Assembly: GCA_017651645.1 (NCBI GenBank)
Contig: JAGCCO010000052.1
Location: 1-7,167, forward strand
DNA: 7,167 nucleotides
Direction: 5' to 3'
Origin: Bacteroidales bacterium
GTDB taxonomy: Bacteria > Bacteroidota > Bacteroidia > Bacteroidales > F082
In this document: positions 1 to 5,869 of the stretch, one piece after another
How the letters are laid out: every line of letters begins with the position of its first letter
Numbering within the stretch: the stretch's first letter is position 1
Program-made: the position numbers and the translations under genes
The notes under the pieces: model-generated
The model's database searches: none
What the model was told of the DNA's origin: nothing
Seen by the model: only the letters and a program-made list of their open reading frames with translations

Positions 1-93
1 ACCACGTCCAAGCGTGAAGCGATCGTGCTGATAAGTTCTTTCTCAAAGACGGAATCAGTCAAGGTGGTTCAAACGGGTCTCCCTAAGCAATAG
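1..93 (+). CDS. C-terminus of a probable BACON-domain surface protein (5' end outside window)
   Basis: Reading frame 1 is open from the window edge to a TAG at 91-93 and gives 30 residues. It contains TTSKREAIVLISS and then KTESVKVVQTG. This resembles the last two beta strands of BACON domains, whose usual ending is N-T-(S/T)-S-x-R-E-A-T-I, a Thr/Ser-rich turn, and T-V-x-V-x-Q-x-G. BACON domains are Ig-like modules of Bacteroidetes secreted or outer-surface proteins, often linked to glycan or mucin binding. The codon pattern and the domain ending right before the stop support a real gene end. Only the last third of one domain is visible, so what the rest of the protein does cannot be told. 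The frame stays open for 22 more codons after the TAG and runs into the 31-bp repeat. Confidence 0.5.
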   Translation, partial: TTSKREAIVLISSFSKTESVKVVQTGLPKQ

Positions 94-300
94 CATCTGT
101 TAGAGGCTAAAATTCAAATCAAGCCACCTCCACCCCAATCCATTCACGGGCGGAAACTATAACGACGCCTCTCCTCAGTACTCCATCTTAGCACATCGAC
201 GGCCTACCTTTTCCGCCGATATGACAACCTACTACTGCCCGGACATGGAAGAAGCGCTGTTGCGTTTCGAGGAAACACCCCTCTGCAAACCCTACAGTGA
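94..300. other. Intergenic stretch, no convincing gene
   Basis: This stretch lies between the left-edge gene and the convergent TPR gene. On the + strand one frame is open from 104 through 439 (peptide around NPFTGGNYNDASPQY). It runs antisense into the TPR gene, has no start before 221 and no recognised motif, so I do not call it. The stretch holds the first copy of the 31-bp repeat (128-158). It also holds a weak hairpin at about 194-217 (arms TCGACGG / CCGCCGA, 6 of 7 pairs, 10-nt loop) that lacks a U-run. No clear terminator for either convergent gene is visible. Confidence 0.4.
128..158 (+). repeat. 31-bp direct repeat, copy 1
   Basis: Positions 128-158 match 5870-5900 at 29 of 31 bases, including an uninterrupted 19-base core (135-153, CCAATCCATTCACGGGCGG). 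Similarity stops abruptly on both sides. In the frame of the left-edge gene it reads PQSIHGRKL and then meets a TAA at 160-162. The second copy reads HQSIHGREL in the equivalent frame and stays open. The two copies lie about 5.7 kb apart, outside the regulator, lipoproteins and insertion sequence, so this could be a recombination footprint or a shared gene-end fragment. Confidence 0.7.
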
Positions 301-1932
301 TTACGTCATCTCCAGCATTTTGATGAAAAAGTCGGCGTCTGGAGCATTGGCGTTCCTGATCTCCTTGCGGAAACGGGAGCGGGCCATCTTGAGGCTTTCA
401 ATGGAATTTTTGTTGAGGATGACCATCACCGTCTCATAGGAAAAACCGGCGAAGAAAAGCATGATCATCCGGAGGTTTTCGCCCTTGATGCGGGGGACTT
501 GCTCGCGGAGTTTGGACATGATTCCGTCGCAGTATCGGTTCAGGTCTTTTTCCAGAGAGAGGAATAGATCGTCATCGTTTCTGATGGTCGAGACCAGTTG
601 TTTGATTTGCGCAAAGACCCGATCCTTCTGCTCGTCATTGTCCATGCGGAAATAGGAATCGGCCAACTTGTCCAAGTGATAGATCTTCTCACTGAACAGG
701 GATCCGACAAGGTGGGCGTTGTCCCGGTTCATGCGTTCAAGTTGCTGCTCCTGCAAAGACAGTCGGACCATCTGATCCTGCAGTTGCCGGTCTTTCCTTC
801 GAGAACGGGAGACAATACTCATGGTCAAAATGGACACAAGAAGGCAGCCAAGCAGTGCTCCAAAAATGGTTTTAACCCGAATGCCCCGGATCTTCTCTTC
901 CCTCCATCGAGCCTCGCTTCTATAATAATCCCTTTGGGCGGAGCTAATCGACTGCTGAAGCAGCACGCGGGTCAACGAATCCTGTACGGTGATGGCATGA
1001 TCGACCAGATGGAATGCGGCCTGATAATACCCTCGGTGGAGTTCGATCCTTGACTTCATATAATCAAGGGTGGCCGTTTCGGCATCGTTTTCACAAGTTT
1101 CATAGCCCTTGGCTAAATAATAATCAGATGAATCCGGCTGGTCGGTCCATTCGAAGGCCAGGGCTAAATACCCATAACTGTGCAAAGAGTATCTATGGAC
1201 AGGAACTTTTCTGAATAACTCAATCGCTTTATCAAGACCTGTCTCTCTATTCACAAGACTGGACGCCTGCAAAAGATTGAAGTAATCCTCGCTAATTAAC
1301 TGAATCCGGGCGTCTCGGATTCTTTCCAATAAACTGTCGGTTTTTTCAAAATCTAGATTTTCGTTATAGCTTGCGGCCAGAGAAAGCTCTGCATATACTC
1401 TATATAATGGTTTCTCTGCCTTGGAGAAGTAGTCAACGGCTTGTTTATAGGATGCTATGGCTCCAGGAATGTTGTTGGTCGAGTGGAAGATGGAGCCTTT
1501 GTTTCTCATGATTAAGCCCAACTGATAATCATCGTTCAATGCCAAGGCTTCTTTCTCTGCTTCTTCCAGTGAAATGATAGCGGCCGTATATGACTGCGCA
1601 TTCTTTTGGACCAGGGCATGATAATACCAGGCCAGCATTCTGTACTTTCTGTCGCCGTGAACCGAATAATAGTCGACCGCCCGTCGCGTCAAGGAGTCGG
1701 ATGCAACATCGATGTAATTCTTGTCCAAAGCCCAGCTCTTCAGCAATGCATAATGCGCCATTGTCCGATTCGTCTTGAGTTCTTCTCTCGGGATGGACTC
1801 GATGAGCGCCAACGCACTGTCCGGTCGGTCGGAAAGGAGTGCTTCTACACGGTCCAATGTGGAGGCAGTCTCCGATCGACAGGAAATGGCAAGAACGACC
1901 ACAAGGACAGGAATATACTTCACTTTGATCAT
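301..1932 (-). CDS. Membrane-anchored TPR protein with C-terminal LuxR-like HTH (probable regulator)
   Basis: The product is 543 residues. A hydrophobic N-terminus ends in LAISC (Cys18), a marginal lipobox, so it may be a lipoprotein or an uncleaved anchor. Residues 25-320 are helical repeats of TPR character (for example GAIASYKQAVDYFSKAEK at about 157-174, and the YYQAAFHLVDHAI stretch). Residues 354-374 form one membrane span, followed by a basic stop (SRSRRKDR) and a coiled coil to about 410. At 490-527, FAGFSYETVMVILNKNS followed by SRFRKEI matches a LuxR-type helix-turn-helix with its C-terminal basic recognition region. Bacteroidales use such TPR-TM-HTH proteins as one-component regulators, or as partners of sensor systems. 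No kinase or receiver domain is present. The N-terminal repeats should be periplasmic and the HTH cytoplasmic. The ATG at 1932 fits the signal sequence and a -7 box at 1955-1962. The gene is divergent from the lipoprotein pair, its likeliest target by position. Function is inferred from architecture only. Confidence 0.85.
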   Translation of the reverse strand: MIKVKYIPVLVVVLAISCRSETASTLDRVEALLSDRPDSALALIESIPREELKTNRTMAHYALLKSWALDKNYIDVASDSLTRRAVDYYSVHGDRKYRMLAWYYHALVQKNAQSYTAAIISLEEAEKEALALNDDYQLGLIMRNKGSIFHSTNNIPGAIASYKQAVDYFSKAEKPLYRVYAELSLAASYNENLDFEKTDSLLERIRDARIQLISEDYFNLLQASSLVNRETGLDKAIELFRKVPVHRYSLHSYGYLALAFEWTDQPDSSDYYLAKGYETCENDAETATLDYMKSRIELHRGYYQAAFHLVDHAITVQDSLTRVLLQQSISSAQRDYYRSEARWREEKIRGIRVKTIFGALLGCLLVSILTMSIVSRSRRKDRQLQDQMVRLSLQEQQLERMNRDNAHLVGSLFSEKIYHLDKLADSYFRMDNDEQKDRVFAQIKQLVSTIRNDDDLFLSLEKDLNRYCDGIMSKLREQVPRIKGENLRMIMLFFAGFSYETVMVILNKNSIESLKMARSRFRKEIRNANAPDADFFIKMLEMT

Positions 1933-1954
1933 GGGAGGCCGGATTTATATATCG

Positions 1955-1962
1955 CAAAAATA
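1955..1962 (-). promoter_or_regulatory. Predicted -7 box of the TPR/HTH gene
   Basis: On the minus strand these bases read TATTTTTG, a full match to the Bacteroides -7 consensus TAnnTTTG. Initiation about 6-7 nt downstream would leave a leader of roughly 16 nt before the ATG at 1932. No good TTTG -33 box lies 19-21 nt upstream, so the promoter may be weak or need an activator. The nested symmetric sequence ATTCT-ttttg-AGAAT at 1977-1991 lies where the -33 region would be, and outside it ACAATT (1974-1979) pairs with AATTGT (1997-2002). It could be a regulator site, but this is weak evidence. Confidence 0.45.
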
Positions 1963-2078
1963 GACAATAATGGACAATTCTTTTTGAGAATCGATAAATT
2001 GTTACCCCAAATAACACGCAATCTGTTGTGAATCAACGCCTTGTCCAATGAAGAATGTTACCTTCCCACCCTTGTGTT

Positions 2079-2111
2079 TTTGTGAAAGGAATGAAAAATC
2101 CTTTATCTTTG
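2079..2111 (+). promoter_or_regulatory. Predicted Bacteroides-type promoter of the lipoprotein operon
   Basis: TTTG at 2079-2082, a 21-nt spacer, and TATCTTTG at 2104-2111 match both halves of the Bacteroides primary sigma consensus (TTTG, 19-21 nt, TAnnTTTG). Transcription would start near 2117 and give a leader of about 42 nt before the ATG at 2159. No ribosome binding site of the Escherichia coli kind is present, as is usual in this phylum. Confidence 0.7.
2085..2104 (+). promoter_or_regulatory. Palindrome between -33 and -7, candidate operator
   Basis: AAAGGA (2085-2090) and TCCTTT (2099-2104) form a perfect 6-bp inverted repeat with an 8-nt A-rich spacer. It fits wholly between the -33 and -7 boxes and touches the first base of the latter. 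A dimeric regulator bound here would occlude RNA polymerase. The divergently encoded TPR/HTH protein is one candidate binder, by position only. Short palindromes also arise by chance. Confidence 0.35.
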
Positions 2112-2158
2112 TAGAAACCATCATGCAGTATTGAATTGATATAACTTGAGTTGCGTTT

Positions 2159-2608
2159 ATGAGAATACTTCGATTCCTGTTTTTAGCGCTGGCTTGTCTG
2201 TTTTTGGGCGGCTGCACCAAGATGAATGTGGAGGATCGGGCTTCGGACGCCTACTGGTTCAATCAGCGTCGCAGTGAGATCCTATACATCGACAGAGAGC
2301 ATTCCGCTTTTATCCGTCAGGGCGTGTCGTGGAATAGAAAAGAGAGCGACCCCCCTGTCGTGGTTTATCGGAACGGCAAGGAAATCTCTTTCCCGTATAC
2401 CCTCGAAGGCGATCGATTCGTATTCGAGGAGGGGACATGGTTGGATATGGTACACTTTGAGGAAGCATGGTTCGATCCGGTCGGAAACTTGATTGTCCAG
2501 TGTGTGCAGCTTCTTCCCAACGGTGACAAATATAACAAAGACCCTCGCCCGGAAGGCACATGGGAAGTGATTTATACTCGACAGGATTTGTCTTTCCTTG
2601 GCGAATGA
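2159..2608 (+). CDS. Small lipoprotein of unknown function
   Basis: The product is 149 residues. It starts with a textbook lipoprotein signal MRILRFLFLALACLFLGGC, with lipobox L-G-G-C and lipidated Cys19, so the mature protein is about 130 residues and anchored in a membrane, probably the outer one. The rest is rich in aromatic and acidic residues and looks like a small beta-rich fold (stretches VVVYRNGKEISFPYTLEG, RFVFEEGTW, NLIVQCVQLLPNG, GTWEVIYTRQDL). I recognise no domain. The start is fixed by the signal peptide and the promoter about 50 bp upstream. Its TGA at 2606-2608 is embedded in ATGATG, overlapping the next gene, so the two are one operon and probably translationally coupled. A shared role at the cell surface is an inference from that. 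Confidence 0.85.
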   Translation: MRILRFLFLALACLFLGGCTKMNVEDRASDAYWFNQRRSEILYIDREHSAFIRQGVSWNRKESDPPVVVYRNGKEISFPYTLEGDRFVFEEGTWLDMVHFEEAWFDPVGNLIVQCVQLLPNGDKYNKDPRPEGTWEVIYTRQDLSFLGE

Positions 2609-3270
2609 TGAACAAATACTCAAAGAAAATGAAACGCGCGGTTTACTTCTCTTTTCTTTCGCTTGCCGTCCTGACCGCCTGCTCGAAAGATTCCCTCAAG
2701 GAGGTGGACGATGTCTGCACCCGGATGGACGACAGCACGTTCGCGGCCTATTGCCGCTCGAATTTCGATACGGACAAGGATGGGAAAGTGTCGATGCAGG
2801 AAGCGTCGGTCGTTGAAAGTATGGATCTCAAGGAAAAGGGCGTCTCCTCCTTGAGAGGACTGGAGTATTTCTTCAATCTCAAGTTCTTGGATTGCAGTCA
2901 GAACAATCTCTCCGCCCTGGACATCTCCGGAAACACCAGTCTGATTTCTCTCGACTGCAGCCTCAACCATCTTGCATCCCTGGATCTTTCCAAGAATACA
3001 AAGCTGCAGAGATTGTTGTCTGCCGACAATGAAATCGCCTCTCTGGACGTATCCCACAATACGAATCTGACCTATCTCCAATGCCGGAGCAACCGCATCT
3101 CTACGCTGGACATTTCCATGCTTTATTGGCTTGAATGGCTTGGCGTAGGCATGGAATATCAGTTCGGTTTCCAAAAGGTGGGCACCATCACCATAACGGA
3201 TCGGAAAGACCGCTGGGCGACGCTTCCGCAGGATATGGAGGAGGGAGGAATCCGTTGGAATTGGATATAG
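2608..3270 (+). CDS. EF-hand and leucine-rich-repeat lipoprotein
   Basis: From the ATG at 2608 the product is 220 residues. The ATG at 2605 adds one Met. A start at 2629 (MKRAVYFSFLSLAVLTAC) would also give a complete signal peptide and is a real alternative. The lipobox is L-T-A-C with Cys25. A canonical EF-hand calcium loop follows at about residues 52-63 (DTDKDGKVSMQE, ligands at 1, 3, 5, 9 and 12). Next come about four 21-residue leucine-rich repeats at about 88-175 with the pattern L-x-x-L-D-C-S-x-N-x-L-x-x-L-D-x-S-x-N-T-x, ending in a capping segment (WLEWLGVG onward). This architecture suggests a surface-exposed protein-binding scaffold stabilised by calcium. The partner is unknown. 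It overlaps the preceding lipoprotein stop codon. The insertion sequence begins 26 bp after its stop, and no terminator is visible in that gap. Confidence 0.85.
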   Translation: MNKYSKKMKRAVYFSFLSLAVLTACSKDSLKEVDDVCTRMDDSTFAAYCRSNFDTDKDGKVSMQEASVVESMDLKEKGVSSLRGLEYFFNLKFLDCSQNNLSALDISGNTSLISLDCSLNHLASLDLSKNTKLQRLLSADNEIASLDVSHNTNLTYLQCRSNRISTLDISMLYWLEWLGVGMEYQFGFQKVGTITITDRKDRWATLPQDMEEGGIRWNWI

Positions 3271-3282
3271 CCGCTTGTAATA

Positions 3283-3295
3283 AGCAAACATACTT
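3283..3295 (+). repeat. Imperfect 13-bp direct repeat flanking the IS, left copy
   Basis: AGCAAACATACTT directly abuts the left end of the insertion sequence. The 13 bases directly after its right end (5848-5860, AGCAAAGTTACCT) match at 10 of 13 positions, including AGCAAA at the start. IS21 elements normally make clean duplications of 4-8 bp ending at the element, which this does not. It may be a decayed duplication, the trace of an aberrant insertion, or coincidence. Confidence 0.35.
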
Positions 3296-3343
3296 TGTAC
3301 TTTTTTTCGTAAAGTTGTTTGTACATTTTTGCGATCGGGTCAG
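3296..3343. repeat. Left terminal tandem repeats of the IS21 element
   Basis: Two 24-bp units begin TGTACTTTTTTTCG (3296) and TGTACATTTTTGCG (3320). In IS21-family elements such repeats are the binding sites of the IstA transposase. The inner unit is poorly conserved beyond its first 14 bases. It ends 18 bp before the istB stop codon. Confidence 0.75.
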
Positions 3344-3361
3344 CGACTCACTTGTTCTGGT

Positions 3362-4171
3362 TTATTCTTGAGTTTGTATGGTTCTGGAAGCAGCTCTACG
3401 TTGCTGCTTCCCATTAACGGTCGAGTCGGAGGAGAAGATGGTCTTCCTGTTCTCCAGCCTGTAGCTGGTTCCTGCCAGTTTGATGACTTCGCAGCGGTAC
3501 AGCAGGCGATCGATGATTGCGGTCGCGAGCACCTCGTCATTCAGTGTTTGAACCCACTCCGTGGGCGCTTTATTGGTTGTGATGATGACAGAGGTCTTCT
3601 CATGGAGAGAGTTGACCAGGTTGAAGAACGACGCGGATTCTTCCTTTTTCACCGGGAACAACATGATGTCATCGATGGCCAGCAGATCGGCTTTCAGCCA
3701 CTTGTTGTATGTTGTGAGAGCGGACATGGATATGTCTTTGGTCCTGAGGCAAGTAAGGATGTCCTCCATAGAGATCATGTAAGCCTTCTTCCCGGCTTTG
3801 AGCGCATCGTAAACGAGGCCGGATGCGATGTAAGTTTTACCCGTGCCGGACGGCCCCATGAGGATCAGGTTGTAGGCCTGGTTGAGCCAGGCAAGCTGAC
3901 GCAGCTCGTTCAACTGCCTTTCCGACACGCCTGTTGAGTGACTGAAGTCATACTTGTCCAGGTCGTATTTCGGTGGCAGTTTGGCCTGCTTGAAGCGATT
4001 CAGATAGGCCTTGTACTCTCTGGTTTTGGTCTCCTCTCGGAGGACGTTCTCCAGGAAGTCCCCATAGGTGGGTTTGCCGTTTTGGGCGTCAACGATAAGC
4101 TGGTCCAGATTGTTGGGGATATAGGACAGGCGGAGCCTGGCGCAATATTTCTTGATGTTGTCGGTGTTCAT
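3362..4171 (-). CDS. istB: IstB, AAA+ ATPase helper of IS21 transposition
   Basis: The product is 269 residues, close to the usual IstB length. IstB is a DnaC/DnaA-related AAA+ ATPase that forms oligomers on DNA, bends the target and stimulates the IstA transposase. Visible motifs are Walker A GPSGTGKT (106-113), Walker B LLAIDD (163-168), a sensor-1-like IITTN (196-200), and DRLLYR (221-226), which supplies the arginine-finger region. The basic, glutamine-rich C-terminal tail (about 248-269) is probably disordered. The start ATG at 4171 overlaps the istA stop in an ATGA, which indicates translational coupling. Confidence 0.93.
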   Translation of the reverse strand: MNTDNIKKYCARLRLSYIPNNLDQLIVDAQNGKPTYGDFLENVLREETKTREYKAYLNRFKQAKLPPKYDLDKYDFSHSTGVSERQLNELRQLAWLNQAYNLILMGPSGTGKTYIASGLVYDALKAGKKAYMISMEDILTCLRTKDISMSALTTYNKWLKADLLAIDDIMLFPVKKEESASFFNLVNSLHEKTSVIITTNKAPTEWVQTLNDEVLATAIIDRLLYRCEVIKLAGTSYRLENRKTIFSSDSTVNGKQQRRAASRTIQTQE

Positions 4172-5733
4172 GCGAAGATGGATTTATAGTCATCGATGTT
4201 GGACCTCTGCGGAAGGGAGCGGAGCGTCTCCGGCAGCAGTTCCGCCAGACTGGGCTCCCGAGGGCCCTTGGGGATACGGCCGAAGTGCCTTTCGCAGTAG
4301 TTGATGAGGTCGTTTGCGTTGTAGTCTCCCTTGTCGAGGCATACCTCGAAGCCCTTTATGAGCGCCTCGGGAAGGAAGGATTCCAACTCCGCATTGATAT
4401 GGTTTATGTTTGCCCTGTAGTATCTGGGTTTGGTCTCATAGAGGTTCTTGAGCCACATTGCGACGAGCGCGTTGCCGTCCAGATAGGACAGGATGTAGTT
4501 CTCCAGTTCCTTGCGGCTGGGAAGTTTGGGGCGCTGGACGGTTTCGTCCAGGACGGCCTTCCCGGGGGCTTGGGCAATCTGGTGACGGATGAGCATCTTG
4601 CCGGTCTCGTTGCTGTAGATCTCGATGTGGCCGTCCTTCACACACACCCAGACGAAAGTCGCGTCCCCGTTGAAGGTCCCAGTCGGAACGTTGTAGAAGT
4701 GGCTATGGAAGTTGATGGTGTTGTCCTTGCGCACAAGGTATTCCTTCATCCCATCCTGCGGGTGCGCGGGCGTACCGGTATAAGGAGAAAGGTAGGCCTG
4801 CTCTTCCTTGAAGGCTTCGGCCGGGATACGCTTCGTGGTGCTGTGGGGAAGGCCGTTCGCCGTCCTTGCGAGCCAGCGGAGGGCGGACTCGTTCAGCATC
4901 TCGATGTTGGTGAACTCGCGGCCGCGAAGGAACCCGTACTTGACGTACTTCACGACATTCTCCACCTTCCCTTTGGACTGCGGGTCGCTTTTCCGGCAGA
5001 ACACGCATTGGAAGTGCTCGGAAGAGACAAAGGACTGGAACGCTTTCGTCAGCACGAGGTCTCCGAAGTTTTCACTATGGATGAAGACTTTGTCCTGGTC
5101 ATAGACGACCTCCCGGGGTTTGCCTCCATAGAACCGGAACGCCAGCTGGTGGGCGTATATGGCCAGGTCCGACGTGAACGGTGTCTTGCTGAAGTAAACG
5201 AACTTATGCCTGCTATAGCTCATCACCGCCACGAAGAAGTACACCTTCACCCTCCTGGTATCGTTCCTGTGCATCCAGTATTCCCCGAAGTCCGCCTGCA
5301 TGGAGACCCCGGGAGCGGTCTCCTGAAGTTTCTCGAGGGGGCGGAAAGTCTCCTCATACGTCTTCGGGATACGATACTTGTCACGGACGCGCATCACAAG
5401 GTTGAACACCGTCTTTTCACTCACAGCTGGGAAGTCAGGATGATGCTCGCGCAGATGGTCATGGATTTGGCGGCTTGACAGGTAAGGCGCCCTGATTAGC
5501 TCATTTTTAACCTCATCCTCATAGATGTCGAGCTTGTACTTGAACTCCCGTTCGTACGACTGGCTGGCCTGGAACTCCTCCAGCGTCATCCGGACGTACT
5601 TCTCAACCGTGTGCCGGTGCAGCCCCAACTCGTGGGCGATCTGCACACAGTGTAGTCCTTTTGATTTTAATTCCTTAACTTTGTACCACATTACGAGTTT
5701 CCTTTGCGAACTCGTGAGTCCTGGTGCATCCAT
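4168..5733 (-). CDS. istA: IstA, DDE transposase of IS21 family
   Basis: The product is 521 residues. It catalyses strand cutting and joining at the element ends. An N-terminal helix-turn-helix (about 25-49, VQIAHELGLHRHTVEKYVR) and a second winged-helix-like segment (80-120) should bind the terminal repeats. The integrase/RNase H-like core shows D148 (QADFGEYW), D212 (VVYDQDK) and E258 (SKGKVENVVKY), spacing 63 and 45, as in this family. A Mu-transposase-like beta-barrel segment follows (about 340-400, FHSHFYNVPTGT). The ATG at 5733 gives a full N-terminus and lies about 19 nt below a predicted transcription start. No frameshift or missing catalytic residue is seen. The start codon lies inside a strong inverted repeat (5726-5772). 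Confidence 0.93.
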   Translation of the reverse strand: MDAPGLTSSQRKLVMWYKVKELKSKGLHCVQIAHELGLHRHTVEKYVRMTLEEFQASQSYEREFKYKLDIYEDEVKNELIRAPYLSSRQIHDHLREHHPDFPAVSEKTVFNLVMRVRDKYRIPKTYEETFRPLEKLQETAPGVSMQADFGEYWMHRNDTRRVKVYFFVAVMSYSRHKFVYFSKTPFTSDLAIYAHQLAFRFYGGKPREVVYDQDKVFIHSENFGDLVLTKAFQSFVSSEHFQCVFCRKSDPQSKGKVENVVKYVKYGFLRGREFTNIEMLNESALRWLARTANGLPHSTTKRIPAEAFKEEQAYLSPYTGTPAHPQDGMKEYLVRKDNTINFHSHFYNVPTGTFNGDATFVWVCVKDGHIEIYSNETGKMLIRHQIAQAPGKAVLDETVQRPKLPSRKELENYILSYLDGNALVAMWLKNLYETKPRYYRANINHINAELESFLPEALIKGFEVCLDKGDYNANDLINYCERHFGRIPKGPREPSLAELLPETLRSLPQRSNIDDYKSIFA

Positions 5734-5772
5734 AGCCTTTGTATTTGTAGTGATTTACAAAGTTATGGATGC
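5726..5772 (-). promoter_or_regulatory. Inverted repeat over the istA promoter and start codon
   Basis: The left arm at 5726-5743 (GCATCCATAGCCTTTGTA) pairs with the right arm at 5756-5772 (TACAAAGTTATGGATGC). There are 9 plus 7 pairs, a small 2/1 internal bulge and a 12-nt loop. In minus-strand RNA the 3' arm holds the istA AUG (5733-5731). The 5' arm holds the predicted -7 box (5765-5758) as DNA. RNA started from that box begins in the loop and cannot form the hairpin, but read-through RNA can. Confidence 0.65.
5758..5765 (-). promoter_or_regulatory. Predicted -7 box of istA
   Basis: The minus strand reads TAACTTTG, a full match to TAnnTTTG. The start point would be near 5752, giving a leader of about 19 nt. 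No TTTG -33 element is seen 19-21 nt upstream, consistent with a weak transposase promoter. GCCTTTGTATT occurs twice, at 5735-5745 and 5771-5781, on either side of the promoter. Confidence 0.5.
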
Positions 5773-5799
5773 CTTTGTATTCTTCGGCTAAGAAGTACA

Positions 5800-5847
5800 T
5801 TTTACTTTACGAAAAAATGTCCATTTACCTTTGCCAAAAAATGTACA
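5800..5847. repeat. Right terminal tandem repeats of the IS21 element
   Basis: Read inward on the minus strand, the outer unit (5847-5824) begins TGTACATTTTTTGGCAAAGG. The inner unit (5823-5800) begins TGGACATTTTTTCGTAAAGT. They match at 19 of 24 positions. A third partial start, TGTACTTCTT, follows. These are the presumed IstA binding sites and pair with the left-end repeats. Confidence 0.78.
5801..5833 (+). promoter_or_regulatory. Predicted outward-facing promoter in the IS right end
   Basis: TACCTTTG at 5826-5833 matches TAnnTTTG on the + strand. TTTA at 5801-5804 is a one-mismatch -33 box with a 21-nt spacer. Transcription would leave the element near 5840 toward the gene at 5987. Bacteroides insertion sequences are known to switch on neighbouring genes this way, and here the promoter is built from the terminal repeats themselves. 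Activity is predicted only. Confidence 0.45.
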
Positions 5848-5860
5848 AGCAAAGTTACCT
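5848..5860 (+). repeat. Imperfect 13-bp direct repeat flanking the IS, right copy
   Basis: AGCAAAGTTACCT is the partner of 3283-3295 (10 of 13 identical). The overlapping minus-strand sequence TAACTTTG (5857-5850) is also a perfect -7 box pointing into the element, with TTGG 19 nt upstream (5880-5877). A host promoter may therefore have been present at the insertion point. Confidence 0.35.
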
Positions 5861-5869
5861 ATTACACCG

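Larger units (their letters stand above)
3296..5847 (-). mobile_element. IS21-family insertion sequence, apparently complete (2552 bp)
   Basis: The element has istA and istB in the usual order on the minus strand, with a 4-bp overlap. Each end starts TGTAC reading inward. The left 24 bp (3296-3319) and right 24 bp (5824-5847, reversed) share TGTAC, a T-run, AAAG and nearby bases, and each is followed by a second tandem copy, the multiple terminal repeats typical of IS21. Both reading frames are intact with catalytic residues present, so it may be active. It is more GC-rich than the AT-rich DNA to its right. No perfect target duplication is present, which hints at rearrangement after insertion or an atypical event. 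Confidence 0.88.

Noticed and set aside
221..439. 72-codon + strand open frame (MTTYYCPDMEE)
   Set aside because: More than half is antisense to the TPR gene's C-terminal HTH region. It has no promoter or recognisable motif, although the part before 300 is not clearly non-coding.
1529..2017. 162-codon minus-strand open frame overlapping the start of the TPR gene
   Set aside because: It overlaps the TPR gene in another frame, covers its signal peptide and -7 box, and gives a Cys/Arg-rich product without recognisable features.
3273..3285. Small hairpin GCTT-gtaat-AAGC after the LRR gene as a terminator
   Set aside because: It has only four base pairs, all but two weak, and no U-run, too little to call a terminator.
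2620..3291. 223-codon minus-strand open frame antisense to the LRR lipoprotein
   Set aside because: It is explained by the regular repeats of the real gene, whose sense translation shows a lipobox, an EF-hand and LRRs.
3329..3937. 202-codon + strand open frame antisense to istB
   Set aside because: istB in the opposite strand has Walker A, Walker B and sensor motifs, and the antisense product has none.
4285..5478. 397-codon + strand open frame inside the insertion sequence
   Set aside because: It lies wholly antisense to istA, whose protein has clear transposase motifs. Its product is Val/Leu/Gly-rich with no motif, typical of a shadow frame in GC-rich coding DNA.
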